Shown here: in pieces, positions 1 through 12,000 of the stretch
How the letters are laid out: every line of letters starts with the position of its first letter
How positions within the stretch are numbered: position 1 is the stretch's first letter
Origin: Litoditis marina
Taxonomy: Eukaryota > Nematoda > Chromadorea > Rhabditida > Rhabditidae
Direction: 5' to 3'
NCBI GenBank assembly: GCA_964036275.1
Contig: OZ038434.1
Location: forward strand, 642,560-706,559
DNA: 64,000 nucleotides
Notes under the pieces: generated by a model
What the model was told of the DNA's origin: nothing
Database searches by the model: none
What the model saw: the letters and a program-made list of their open reading frames with translations, nothing else
Translations under genes and position numbers: made by a program

Positions 1-704
1 TCCCAACAAGTTTCAGCCGTTTTAAAAATTTCGATCTTTGACCTCTTCGTCTCCTTTAACGCCATGGCCATATTCGTGATCCCCATGGTCGATTACCCCT
101 TACTGCCAAATTTCAGGTCAATTGGACCACTTTCATGTTTTGACTCACCTTCTGGCGCCTATGGGCGCCCGCGCCAAGCGCCAAACGAAACGTGACAGCA
201 CCAAACTTTGGGGGCCGCGCTAACTTTGGGGTTTACACATGTGTGCCAAATTTCAGCCGAATTGGTCCAGTAGTTAAAAAAATAATTTTCTATGCGGACA
301 TCGGACGAGCGACGAGGGACGAGGGACGAGCGACGAGGGACGAGGGACGAGGGACAACGGAAATTTTCATAACGACACGACAGCATAACTTTTTTCAACT
401 TTGACCGATTTTCCTTATTTTTTCACACAACATGTATTTAATAGATATCTAGCTCTCTCTCTTTTTAAATTTCGAAAAAATGTTTTATTTGAAGACTTTT
501 GTGGTTTGAAAGCCGAAAACGAGTGCGCAATGGCCAAACCAAACACAACTCACACGCAGCGCTTCGCGCTGCGCGCGATTCCCATATTTTGAAAAAAAGG
601 ACTGCTCCCAAATGTAATAATACAAATAAGCTTGGCGAGACTTGTTGGGAAAATGTGAATGGGATACTGATTAATGTAATGGCTCATTTCTTGCTACAAC
701 TCAC
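1..704. other. Left-edge non-coding stretch with dispersed repeats
   Basis: No convincing exon is seen here, although the transmembrane exon of the ADAM17-like gene should lie to the left of 705 on the minus strand; it is either inside this stretch and unrecognised or off the window. A short GACGAGG-type tandem repeat runs about 300-353. The stretch at about 535-600 is a copy (inverted) of a dispersed repeat also found at about 38035-38090 and 45255-45345. A minus-strand AATAAA (about 484-489) could be a polyadenylation signal, but nothing ties it to a gene. Confidence 0.5.
535..600 (-). repeat. Dispersed repeat with GC-rich palindromic core, copy 1
   Basis: Contains the near-palindrome GCGCAGCGCGAAGCGCTGCG. 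The minus-strand reading continues into a TTGTGTTTGGTTTGGCC-like tail that is recognisably shared with the plus-strand copy at about 45255-45345. A third, more diverged copy is at about 38035-38090. Nature unknown; a mobile element end is possible. Confidence 0.6.
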
Positions 705-3700
705 AAACGCGACTTCCATCGCTCAATACGTTGAGATAGAAGGTCATGTAGTCGGCAACAGCATTCATGCACTTCGACTGAAATAATCTTGTACAATCAA
801 GATTCGTACACCATTGGGTTTTGGATAGTCCCGCTCGATGAAAATACGCTCAGTGAAGCATTTTTCGTCGAAGACTTATTCAAAAACTGAAATCCAAATA
901 CTGTTCACTTTACAAAAAAAAAACTGATCTGCCCCTGGATGAAGTTACAGAGTAAAGTATAGTGCTCACATTGCCCAACTGGACTCGTTGGCAGCGTGCC
1001 AAAAACTTCGGAAGACTGTTATATAGACATAACAAATATTCTGCTGAAAGTTTCTTTGAATACGAATTATAGCGAAGGGGAAGAACCCTTCTTATAAATT
1101 TCTATTGTTTTGAAGTATTTCAACATGTTCAAAAACTGCTTTGAAATTTCATTGGCAAGCTGCCCAAGTCCAGTTGGGAAATGTGCGAACTATACCTATT
1201 CAGATTTCATAGTTTCCAAAATTAAAATTAGTTTCCAAAAGGTGAATAACTTGATGAGTGAGGGGAGCTCCTAGTTCAGTGACACTACTCAAACAGGGAA
1301 CTTACATTCTTACAGTATCCCTGTACACACCAGGTTCCGTCGGGAAGGTCGGCTGCCCCAGACTGTGGTTCGCAGAGACCCGAACCATTTATCGATCGAC
1401 AGCAACGACGACAAGAGAGATGCACTGGAACCGCCAAGACTCACATGTGTTGTAAATTTAATTACAAAACTATTCTTCACTACTATTACTGACGACGCGG
1501 CTACAAATAAGTACTCTAGAAGACAGTGGAGCCAACCGACTCCCCACTTATTCATTAAAATCAATTACCTACCTTCCTCGCAGATACAGCTCTTCTTTCC
1601 GACGTCTTTTCTCTCGCAATAGGGTAGACAGTTGCCATCTCGACACTCCCCCTCCTCAACACAAGGAGATCCATTGAGAACCGGCGGTGGGGGAGGACAT
1701 TCTCCCGATGAACCACTGCAACCAATATGGTATCATAACCATAAAAAAGAGATGGGTAGGGGTGGGGATTGAAACAATCGCTTCACTATACACCGATCAT
1801 TTGAGATGCAACCAGCATGGCTTTACTCTATATTTTGAATCCATCCATGACAGTTTGTTGCCTAACTGTTGTTTGCACATGCTTGAGTTGAACGAGCATA
1901 CGGTACCACACACCAGTAAGTTGTAACTGATTAACGGAAGCAAAAGTTTTTCGATTTAAAAACATTGCAATTACTATCACAATATTAGGGGAGCGAAATG
2001 TTTTTTTATGAATTTCCGACTAGTTGGACAAATTTTGAATAAAAACCCCAAAGTTGCAAACTGAGGGAACCTAGACTTACGTGCAATAGCTGGCTCCCTT
2101 GCATTGCCATGGATTGCTGGGCATACAGACGTGGGAGTGGTTGTGGAAGAGACACGAGTCCGAGCAGCAGGGCTGGTTGCGGGGAGAACACAAGGCAGAC
2201 GGGACCAGACGGCACTCCCGCGAACAACACCCAGACCAGGCTGCAAACGGTCAAAGGTCAGGGGAAGGTCGAAGGTCATGAGGGACAAAGATCAACGTTG
2301 GGGGGGGACACACCAGCTCACTCCGAGTACTAACTACACAAACGACACTCATCATGAGACTATCCACGGTCTATACTTACAATGAAATGAAGATATCGCG
2401 AGGAAGACGCTATCCGCTAGAACTTTCCCATTTGCAATCACATTTGTGCGTATTCGTGTAGGTACAGCTGTCAGGTGTACCATTGAAGTGGGAGAAGTTG
2501 TCTGGTAGTAACTGACCACGTTCACTTGCAAGGAGAGCCCCCTCGTCACACTCCTCTCCCTCTTCCAGAACACCATTTCCACAGAACGAAGACTTCTCCT
2601 CCTACAATACGTCACTTTAACAAACTAGAAAGTTCAACGGTGATGCGCCCGTCTCAATTCCACGAAAAGTGGGTAACTAATTCACCTCAAATCAGCACCA
2701 TTTCATGCGTGATCATAGTGAAGAGGACACAACCAACCACTTGCCAAGGCTAACGTCGAAATATGTGGTGGTCTGATAGTATAACAGGTTGTTACGAGAA
2801 AATCGGATGCAATGCACATCTGAGATTATTGCCAATTCAACTCACCTCAAAATGAAGTGGTGAGCACTGTTCCAATACGTTTCGAATACTACGAATTGAA
2901 CACGGAGAGAACTTCTGGAAACAACGTAGATCGTACGTTATCATGTAGCAAATCTATATATTATCAGTTCAACGACAAAAACAGGAAGAGGTACGGGATA
3001 CGATCACTTCATTTCTGAAGAAGCATTCTATTTGTTCATGCACCCTGACAACATGACACATCTCTCCCTTAATGTTTTCGCAGAAAAGTTACCCCGATGC
3101 ATCAGAGCCCGCCAAGAAAGCGCATATTTCAATATCAATTGCCGGGCGCAGGTTAAAAACTGTGTGAGGGATAGTGCTCGTCACGAACTTAGATTTGGAA
3201 CTTGAAAAGATATGAATCGTGGCGAACCGAATGTGAGTGGAACTGACATTGTTATTCCTATCGTATCCACTCTGTGCATAGGCATTCATGATATAGTTGC
3301 CTCCATGACTGTAGTCGGGCAGACAGTCGGAGGAATCCTTCCTCTTCTTCCCATTCGAATCGTCCCTCAGCTCATTCGTGTCGTGTTGCGCACCCCAACT
3401 GTGACCGTACTCTGAACATACTTTTTCCACCTATCTCATTATTCGGGCACAGCCAGATTCTGGTTGTTCAATAACTACACTGAGTTAAAGCCATCTGCCA
3501 TATTGACGACATTCAGACACTCAAAAAAGGACACGTACTATAAGAATTAAATTGGCAGCAACACTGAAATATATGCCACACTCGTCGAAATTGAAAAAAA
3601 AAACTTGGCGCTGCTTCAGAAACAGAAAACAGTCGGTTAAATGGAGTGACTAAAAATTGAATACATCTATCATCGAGTGAAACACAAGCCCATGATGGGA

Positions 3701-5082
3701 GGGATATCGTTGTTTTAACAAGGCGTGATAGCTAATGACTCATACATACCGTGTGCAACTACAATCTCGGCTTCCCGAGTGACCAGAGGATAGTCCTTCT
3801 TCCCACTATGTCCCACCACGCTCGTTAATAGAGTATTATAGAACATCGGAGGATTTTTCTTAAAAAAAGTTCATATAGCCATACTTCCCTCAAAAACAAA
3901 CCAAACAGTTCAGAGCTACAAAGAACGATTTACTGCCTTTCATGAAAGAGTGTAAAACCACCGTTCACTCTCGTTTTCAGATACGAGATCTCAGCATCCA
4001 ACAACATGTCAAATATAGCTTCAATCCTTCAATAGTGGGTGGGGAATACTGAGAATTGAAAAATGAACTGACATATCTAGAGGAGGAGCATATTCCGGCG
4101 TACTTCTGACCGTGTTGAATCATTGCTACATAGGCGAGACCGAGCGATCCCGTTTCGAAGAAAGACTGGGCTGTCAGCAGATGGACCAGACAGAACTTCG
4201 GAGAAGACTCCTCCGCAGTGAAGGTCTGCAGGCATACACCAGTAAGGTACCACTATTTCTCAGAAATGAGTCCGTTTTTAGATTCAAACACGTTAAATTT
4301 GACAATTTTGCATCAAAAATAGACAAATTTTCGTATTTGGTGAAAAAGTAACTCGTTCTTCGATTATTTCTATCCTTTCGGAAACTCACTGGGTTTTGTC
4401 TGCAGGTAATAGTGGATGGTCGAAAAGACTATTTGGTTGATTAACTAGTTTCAGCCTGTAGAATATGTATAGATTCTGGAGCTATTTTAGAATCAACACC
4501 ATCAGAGCAAACAGCAAACTGAGCAAGAATAAAAGAGTTATACATAGAGAAAAGTGAATGTTGAGCAATGACCATACCGTGAGTAGTTTAGTAACATTCC
4601 ATTGTCCCATGATCTCTCGACCTCTTCCATTGTAATGACCAGTCGACTGACTTGGTCGGTCGAGAATTTTCAACTCCTTGATGGAGAAACCCATGTTCAT
4701 CAATCTGACAACAAATAGGCTAGATAAACTAAGTCATCAAACTAGCAAAAATTGTATTTCGTATAGGATGTGGCCCTTTCTATTCATAACTTGTAAATCT
4801 ATATTCAAGTTTTCAATTCCACCCAACAGCGTAAAGATCAATATATTAATATATTAGACAAACAACCCTAAAAACTAACACAAAGCAGTGACACTAGTGT
4901 GCGCTTTCAAACGTTCATATCATTCCTTTTGCAGAACTGTGATACTCACCTTCCTCTATCTTTGATTTCATCCTCTCTTCCTTCGTCCCAATTCACTTTT
5001 CGGAAGATTTCATTCACATTCGCAATCATGTTCACCTGCAAAGTTGGTGAATGAGAGGTTAACAACTGAAGAGAAATTTGGA

Positions 5083-5157
<75 letters not shown>

Positions 5158-7863
5158 GAGTGAGAGAGAGAGAGAGAGACTCACAATGTATCTGGTGGTG
5201 AGCGCTGTGCTATTTTTCCCGACAATGGAGAAAAACTTGTAATCTGCTACTATTTTCATTGGGCACCTATTCTTCTTCATATTCATCAGTGGTTCAATCT
5301 GGAAGCACATATTTCAACCAAACTGGTAGGAATGGTAAGATTGGTCTCAAATATTCAAACCAGCCCGAAGGCAAAACAGAACTTAAGAGCGTAATATGCA
5401 TCATGCACATTTCAGTGAAGTTGTCTGAATAGCAAGGAAGGCAGTAGACAAACTGGCGCCTTTTTTGTCAAAATTTGAAAAAAAAACAGTTTATGTTCGA
5501 GTCAAGTTTCACGTTTACAATCTATAAACTGATTTCCTTTTGTAGAAAAAGTTACACTTATAGTGTGTGGTCGTACATTTGCACACTGCGAAATTGAGCA
5601 AAAATGAAAGACTGCTTAATGACATGAACATTGCCTAAGAATGAAACTAATGAAAAATTTGGTCGAACAAATCAAATCAATTCGAAGAGTAATCAAAGTG
5701 CAAACGATATACCTGACGTTTGTGTCTGTGACGGAATGAGATGAATGGGTTTTCGAGAGCCGGATTTGGAGAAGTACCTTGAATTTGACTCTGCAACAAA
5801 TCAAGAATGAAAAAAAGGAACAACAAATTCTCTACTGAACAGTGAACAATTGTAAATACCAAGACGAACTGTAGAAAAAAGTGAAAAACAGACAAGAAAA
5901 TACAAAAACAAACTAACGATTGGCATGTACATCACATCAGACATCGACTTCAATTCGTCATGAGATGGAACATTCGAGGCACGATATACCATTATATCCC
6001 TACAACATGGGTTAAATTAGCAAATTTCAATAGTCCCACAGCCAAACACAAGTAAAGTTCCCCATATTCCGCTGTTTATGAACCTCGGCATGTTGTAGTA
6101 TAATATTGGTGATTTTCTTGAACCAAACACGAGGTGAAATAGATGTTTATTTCAGTGGCGACGTTCCGGCAGATTCGCCGTTCGCAGAGCCTTCAATCTC
6201 TCCGCACTCTCCGTGTGGAAAAATGAGTGTCGAGTTTTTGGTTTGCTCAGAGTCAGTGAGTGCTCCTTTTGTACTAGATGGAATATTTTTGATTTGAGTT
6301 CCGGCGCGACTGTATCGAGTTTATCGTAATTTGCTTATTGATGCCTTTTCAGGCTCCGAAAACGAGAGAATTTGTCTGATTTTGCTGCAAAGATAACTGT
6401 TACAGAATTGCTGCAGTTTAAAAAAAAACCTCTTGCACGGGTCTCGTTGGCCGTTAACGACGAATAATTGCCTACCTTTCATCTGCGTATTCAAAGTGAA
6501 GTTGTGCTGGTTCCAGATAGATCATATCCTCCCCAGTTGAAATTGATCCCATATAACCCCCGGCCGGTAACTTTGTGAGAAGAACGCGATTCGAGCTATT
6601 CCCTGTAATTAATCATACCGTGATAGTGATACAAGTAATACATCTTGAGGGAACTGGAAGTTCGCAGTTTGAATAATTATTCTGACTTACGTCTTTCACA
6701 ACCTAGAACCTATGTATGCCGTAATAACGCAACAACCACGAAACAAACAGATTATACTTTTTTCTGCATTTTTCCCACTCCGTTTAAAAAATCTATCTAA
6801 GAGATGGTAACATCACACGAAGTTAATTTATGCAACGTTTTAATTGAGATAGTAGCAATCCCTGTCAGTGACTACAGAAACGCAAACTGCAAAACCCACA
6901 ACCATATAAAAAATAAAAACAAACTATACCTGCAATATACCCTTCATACAGTTGGTTAACGTCCATTGGAAGTTCCCGAAACGAGTCAGACCCAACAATA
7001 ACACGAAAATGTTGATGAATAGGTGCTTTTCCCGGCCAGACTACGGCACGAAATGTTTTGCCTGCAAGCGCAAGTATATTTCACAGCTGGTACTGTTACA
7101 AAGAAAAAATTAAGTATGATCATGAAGTTATGAATAGCTCCACATTCACACTGGAGAAAGTAGTGCTTACTCAAAGAAGAATACATTTGTTTTCTACAAT
7201 GATAGTGATATTGTGACAATGATAGTGATATTGAGTCTCCGTGTACTATATTCAAAATTCAAACCGAACCGAAATCAAAACTCAAAACCATATAAAATAA
7301 AACTTACTTTGGTATGACAGTTACGACACTTTCTGATGTGGTTATACAACTCCGCTCACCTAGTGCCTTGAACTGGATCCTTTCATATGGGGAAGGTGGC
7401 GTGCTCCTTTTGACAATATGTCTATCGAAGCGAACGATTTCATGAGGAAAATTTGCATTTACACCTAAAACAAGCAATGAATACGATTCCGCGACAACTC
7501 GTCCCCCTCCATGCGACAACTCGTCCCCAATGTTATATCACAAAAGTAGCTAAAAACTAGGTATCAAAGCGAAATCAAGTTTTGTAAAGTTTCACAATAT
7601 AAACTTGACAATTTTGCGAAATACTATATTTGGTGTTTTATCAACATTACTATTTCTATTGGCAGTTCAGCGTTAGAGCCAAAGTGAGCAACTCATTTAC
7701 ACAATGATTAATCTAGTAACTAAACTGAGCCACGAAAAATTGATGAAGAAAAAAATTGATTGAGCCAGTGCAGTTTTAGCGACTGTTATCAACAAGTATT
7801 ACCTGAGAAGTTCACGACGCAAAATACAATGCAAACTAGTAGAACCACAGAGAATGGAGTCAT
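705..7863 (-). CDS. ADAM17/TACE-like membrane metalloprotease, C-terminus missing
   Basis: Eighteen phase-consistent exons: 7863-7803, 7464-7360, 7061-6930, 6602-6476, 5999-5918, 5790-5713, 5298-5185, 5035-4950, 4704-4578, 4225-4073, 3858-3750, 3411-3248, 2914-2846, 2601-2517, 2240-2081, 1715-1573, 1424-1306, 777-705, giving about 662 residues. Order of parts: hydrophobic signal peptide starting MTPFSVVLLVCIVF; prodomain ending in the furin-type site RHRHKR (exon 5790-5713); metalloprotease domain with the zinc motif HEYGHSWGAQHD split over exons 3858-3750 and 3411-3248, and a following NYIMNAY stretch that fits the Met-turn; disintegrin-like, then a cysteine-rich membrane-proximal region (CRRCCRS, TWCVQGYC). 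This is the ADAM17 order, so the family role is ectodomain shedding at the cell surface. No transmembrane or cytoplasmic exon is found, so the gene probably continues left of the window. The 777-705 exon is the least certain. ADAM10 is the alternative but fits less well. Confidence 0.9.
5087..5179. repeat. (GA)n microsatellite in the protease gene
   Basis: Nearly pure GA dinucleotide tract, with single interruptions near 5151-5161, directly abutting the 5' splice site of the 5298-5185 exon. The same tract plus the first 54 bases of that exon recurs at 23808-23978. Confidence 0.95.
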
Positions 7864-8071
7864 TATCGCCCATACTCGATGAAAAAGTCTGTCCTAAGCT
7901 ATAATTACCTATATTGGAATCAAGAGTGGACAAACAAATTATTAAGATTATATAGTTAATCACAGGTTAACACTCAAACTGCAGGCTTCATATTCAGAGT
8001 AATTACTTGCTATTGGGATGGGGGGAATTCCTATGACGATGTTTAACGTTCCAGGAATGGTTCCAAGTTCC

Positions 8072-8113
8072 GGAATGGAAGTTCCAAGTTCCGGAACTTG
8101 GAACTTCCATTCC
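8072..8113. repeat. Perfect 42-bp palindrome in the divergent upstream region
   Basis: A 21-base arm (GGAATGGAAGTTCCAAGTTC plus one C) is followed immediately by its exact reverse complement. It contains back-to-back GTTCC/GGAAC units, which resemble inverted nTTCn/nGAAn heat-shock-factor units. It lies about 210 bp upstream of the protease start and about 960 bp upstream of the V-ATPase gene. An imperfect extra half-copy (ccaggaatggttccaagttc) precedes it. Confidence 0.85.
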
Positions 8114-8411
8114 TCAAAAGTCAAAAGAAATATACACATTCAGAAAGGTGCTCGACTTTGAGTTTAAACAGACCAAGCCTTTCAGCATTTCAGCAACAAT
8201 AAAAAAAAACATCGTCATATTTCGTTTGAATGGAATGTCTTTATACGTACGTACAATGTTAGTTGTAACGAGATAACGCGCAAAGTTGCAGAGATTGAAA
8301 GGGCCATGCAAAGAACAGAATTCTAATAACTGCAACAACACAAACATAATAGAACCGTACATAAGACAAAACAATAATAATGATTATACTGGATGGCGGA
8401 TGATTTTCTCA

Positions 8412-8726
8412 GCCGACCGCTCGTCCCGGTACATGAGCGGGACGTCCCGAAAGTGGGCGGGCCGTCCTGGTACATCTAATATAATCAATATTTGAGAAGA
8501 TTTTAATCAGAAAATTTTCAAAAAAAGTGAATTTTGATAGATTTTTTTGTGTAATCTGACTGTAAAACGTGTTTGTAATATGCACAGAGCAAAAAAATTG
8601 GAAATTCAGACTTAAATCCATTATTTTGAGCGCTTGATTGACGGCCAGGCGCAATGTACGGGACGTACCGGGACGCCCCGCCCACTTTCGGGACGTCCCG
8701 CTCATGTACCGGGACGAGCGACTTCT
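8412..8726. mobile_element. Inverted-repeat element (GC-rich CGGTAC/GTGGGCGGG family), copy 1
   Basis: About 315 bp with inverted termini of roughly 60 bp or more. The termini carry GCTCGTCCCGGTACATGAGC and GGGACGTCCCGAAAGTGGGC; the AT-rich centre has no coding potential. A related but clearly distinct copy is at 31472-32048 in the L11 gene. No certain target-site duplication could be read. Confidence 0.8.
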
Positions 8727-9065
8727 GAGCATAATCCTCCGGGTGTCAGCAACATTTGAAATCTTACAGCGCGATTGCAGTACACCGTACCCTTAACGGG
8801 CCATGCCCGCTTCCCGCCACGACACCCCTGATAATCGCTGGTGCCCTCTGATCGTTGGTTTCCATATTCAATATCGATTCAGCTGAATATAAGTTGTTTT
8901 AAATAAAGTTTTAAATCTATAGTTTACTCATCTGCTAGGACGGTCCCATTTTTATGTGTTCCTGTTAATGGTTCGCCTATTTTGAGTTCATTCATAGGAA
9001 CTCTACCTTCGTTTGTATTATTTATTTGTGGTTCTAGCCTGAATTCATATTGTATCACTCATTTA

Positions 9066-9075
9066 TATATTACAG
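9066..9075 (+). promoter_or_regulatory. Acceptor-like site immediately before the V-ATPase H start codon
   Basis: TATATTACAG sits directly against ATG 9076-9078 and no cis 5' exon with a donor is visible upstream. In nematodes this arrangement is typical of spliced-leader addition. Similar sites precede the starts at 25124, 32780, 43609 and 44850. Confidence 0.55.
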
Positions 9076-12000
9076 ATGGCGGAGCTAGCTCAACATGCCA
9101 TTCCGGCAGTTGATATGATCAATGCCACTTCACGTCTCCAGCTGGAAGCTGCTGAGGTATGAGATTTCTCGGTTATATTATTTTAGTGATCAAACTACAA
9201 TTTAGAGTTCAAGCCACAATATGTTTTTTGAAGCTACAGTCTGTTTTCCCTTATTTTATACGTACGTTACTAGTTTTTATGCGTTTATTTGTTTAGGTCC
9301 GTGCAAACAAGCCAAATTGGGGGTCTTATTTGCGTTCGCAGATGATTCCTCAGGAAGACTACAACTTCATCACCTCTTATGAGTCTGCCAAGGTACTTTG
9401 TGGTTACAATAGTTAAACGGCAATAGGAATATATAAGTGTCTCATCAAATGTGATTCGATTACCAGAACGCGAGCTCTATGTTCAACTGGATAGACGGGG
9501 ATAGTAAAAACCTCATAGGGGAATTCATTTTTCTTTCTTATCAAATTGTTCACTAAATAGTTACTTAACTGAAAACATTGAACAGGAAAGAAAATATAAC
9601 TCATCAGTGCTAGCTTGATAGCGTCACATTTGATACTTTAAATAGCTTTTCTTTTTCAGAATAGGGAAGAGCGTGACAATGTTTTGTCCGCCAATGACGA
9701 AAATGGTCAAGCAGCTAGAACTTTGGTCAATTTGATCACGAATGTTGCCAAGGATCAGAATGTGCGATATGTGCTCACTCTTCTCGACGATATGCTCCAG
9801 GTTGGTTCTTCTTTCTCACAGTAATCGTAATTTGGTTATTTTTTTTCATTCAACACATAATGCATACAACAACTACTGTTGTATCACACGGTGTTCTCTC
9901 AACTTCTTGTTTCATGATGTGCTTTTTGAACAAGGAGGAGTCAGTGTTCAGAGCGCAAAGAAATCGTGTTAAAATTAACATAAAGTTGAGGTTTGAGGAA
10001 TTTGGTTATATTACAACCATTTCAACACAAATACTGAATGTTTCTACTTCTGTTGTTATTTGTTATTGCCATATCTGGAGGCTCGTGGTTTAATTTGCGG
10101 TCCTCCAAAAACAATCTTCATTATGCTCGTTTTGAAAATGGCTTTAACCAAAATCCACTGCTTGAACTGCGGGCGTAGCCTTACATACCAGTTCCCTTTT
10201 ATCTTTGTGAAATTTATTTGTTACAAAATGTGCAACAGGACAACTGGGAAAAGATTGACATTTGTGGGCCATTTATCATGACTTCGTATTAGAAACTAAT
10301 TATTTGTATATTAGCCCATATTCAGGAAGACAAGTCCCGTGTCGAGTTGCTGCACAGCGCTGCGCGCAAACAGAAAAGAACGGTTTGGTCGTGGTTTCTT
10401 GGAATCCTCCAGCGACAGGACAACTTCATTGTCAACCAGGTTGGTTACTCAGTTATTTCATTCTTCCTTTTAATAAGGATGGATTACTAGTGATTATTGA
10501 GATAAAATTGATACTCATGCGCGAACGATGAAGTGTTTCAATGATGGTTCGTTAGTCCTCTATTGTCGAAAAAAAGTACCGAACTATTTTGGGTTGAGAA
10601 GTTTTACCACCGGTTCTAGGACCTTGCTAATTAAGAGTTATTGTATGATATGAATCGTATTCCAGATGAGCTCGATCATTGCGAAACTCGCTTGTTTCGG
10701 AACAACTCTGATGGAGGGCTCCGAGTTGAACTATTACTTCTCTTTCCTGAAAGACCAGCTGAAAGGTGCTTCGGTAAGTTCACTGAAACAACTATTTTTG
10801 AATGATTACCCTGATTTTTGTAGTTTACGGGAACATTGCTTTCGATGTATACGTTTCGTCATTCATCCTCTGTTCAGAATAACGAATACATGAACACAAC
10901 TGCTCGTTGTCTCCAAATGATGCTGAGAAGTGACCCATACAGGTTGGTCGTTAGTTTATCTGTTAGCGTGTTTTTACATCTCGAATCGATCCTTCTGTTC
11001 GGTGTATATTTCTCTCTTTCACTAACTACCTGGTGTCTAGTAAATAGTCCTCCTTGCCTTCTTAGCAAGCAGAGTTTTATGTTTTAATATAACTTTATTT
11101 CAACACGAACTGTGTTTTGGTGTTTCGAAAAAAGATAAGCTAAACTGAAAATGTTCGGCACCGATCCGATTTCACTACGAGTCAGTGAGAAGGTATGATA
11201 ATTAAGCGCTAGTGTCTATTTCAGAGTCGGTAACTGGTTTACATTTACACTCCGTTTCAGACACGCATTCGTAGCTGAGGATGGAATAGCATCCATAGTC
11301 GGTGCTCTGAACGGAAAAACTAACTTCCAGTTGCAGTACCAGCTTATTTTCGCTTTGTGGTGAGTGCTATCTGTTCAAAATATCTTGATTTCAATTATTT
11401 GTTATGATGGGGTTTCTACCGCTGAAAATTATTATTTGCGCTAACTTATAACTTCACCATAAAGACTTAGTTGTTAAACCCACAGTTCACTTTGTTTGTA
11501 TCACGAGATTGGTTTTTGTAGCTGCTTTGGTTGATTTGTATCGATGTAACTAGATTTAAGTTGGTTAGGGTTTGTTTTGTATTCTCTTGTCTTATTGTTT
11601 ACCTCTCGATTTTCGAGGTGCCTCACCTTCAACCCAGAAATAGCTCGGAAGGCTCCTTCAGCTGGAGTTATTCAGGCACTGGGAGACATTCTGTCCGAAA
11701 GTTCGAAAGAAAAGGTAAGCTAGTTATAAGAAACTGCTCAGATCTGTTTTCAGTGTGGTTTGTTGGTTGATCGCATGTATCTCCGATTCCAACATTTTAC
11801 ATATATAATTCAATATTCTCATGGGACATTATTTGCAGGTAGTTCGTATCATTCTTGCCACATTCAGCAATATTCTCAACAAGGTTAGTTTTATTTTTGA
11901 ATGTAGTCCCTTTTTCTTGTGTAACATAGCTCAAACTAGTTTATTGACTGATTTCCCATGAGTTTCGCAATTTGGTACCCACACTCAAAAAATAACATGT

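Larger units (their letters stand above)
7864..9075. other. Divergent upstream region of protease and V-ATPase genes
   Basis: 1.2 kb between two genes transcribed away from each other, so both promoters should be here. Apart from the palindrome at 8072-8113 and the inverted-repeat element at 8412-8726, no motif is obvious. The V-ATPase side ends in a poly-pyrimidine-poor but canonical ATTACAG directly before the ATG at 9076. Confidence 0.6.

Noticed and set aside
2388..2475. Possible extra exon between the disintegrin exons of the ADAM17-like gene
   Set aside because: It can be read open in the right phase, but has no cysteines or resemblance to the domain, and exons 2601-2517 and 2240-2081 join directly to a normal disintegrin sequence.
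5059..5310. Open frame of repeated Ser-Leu residues across the GA tract
   Set aside because: It is translation of the (GA)n microsatellite beyond the exon's GTGAGT donor; the same artefact appears at 23790-23996.
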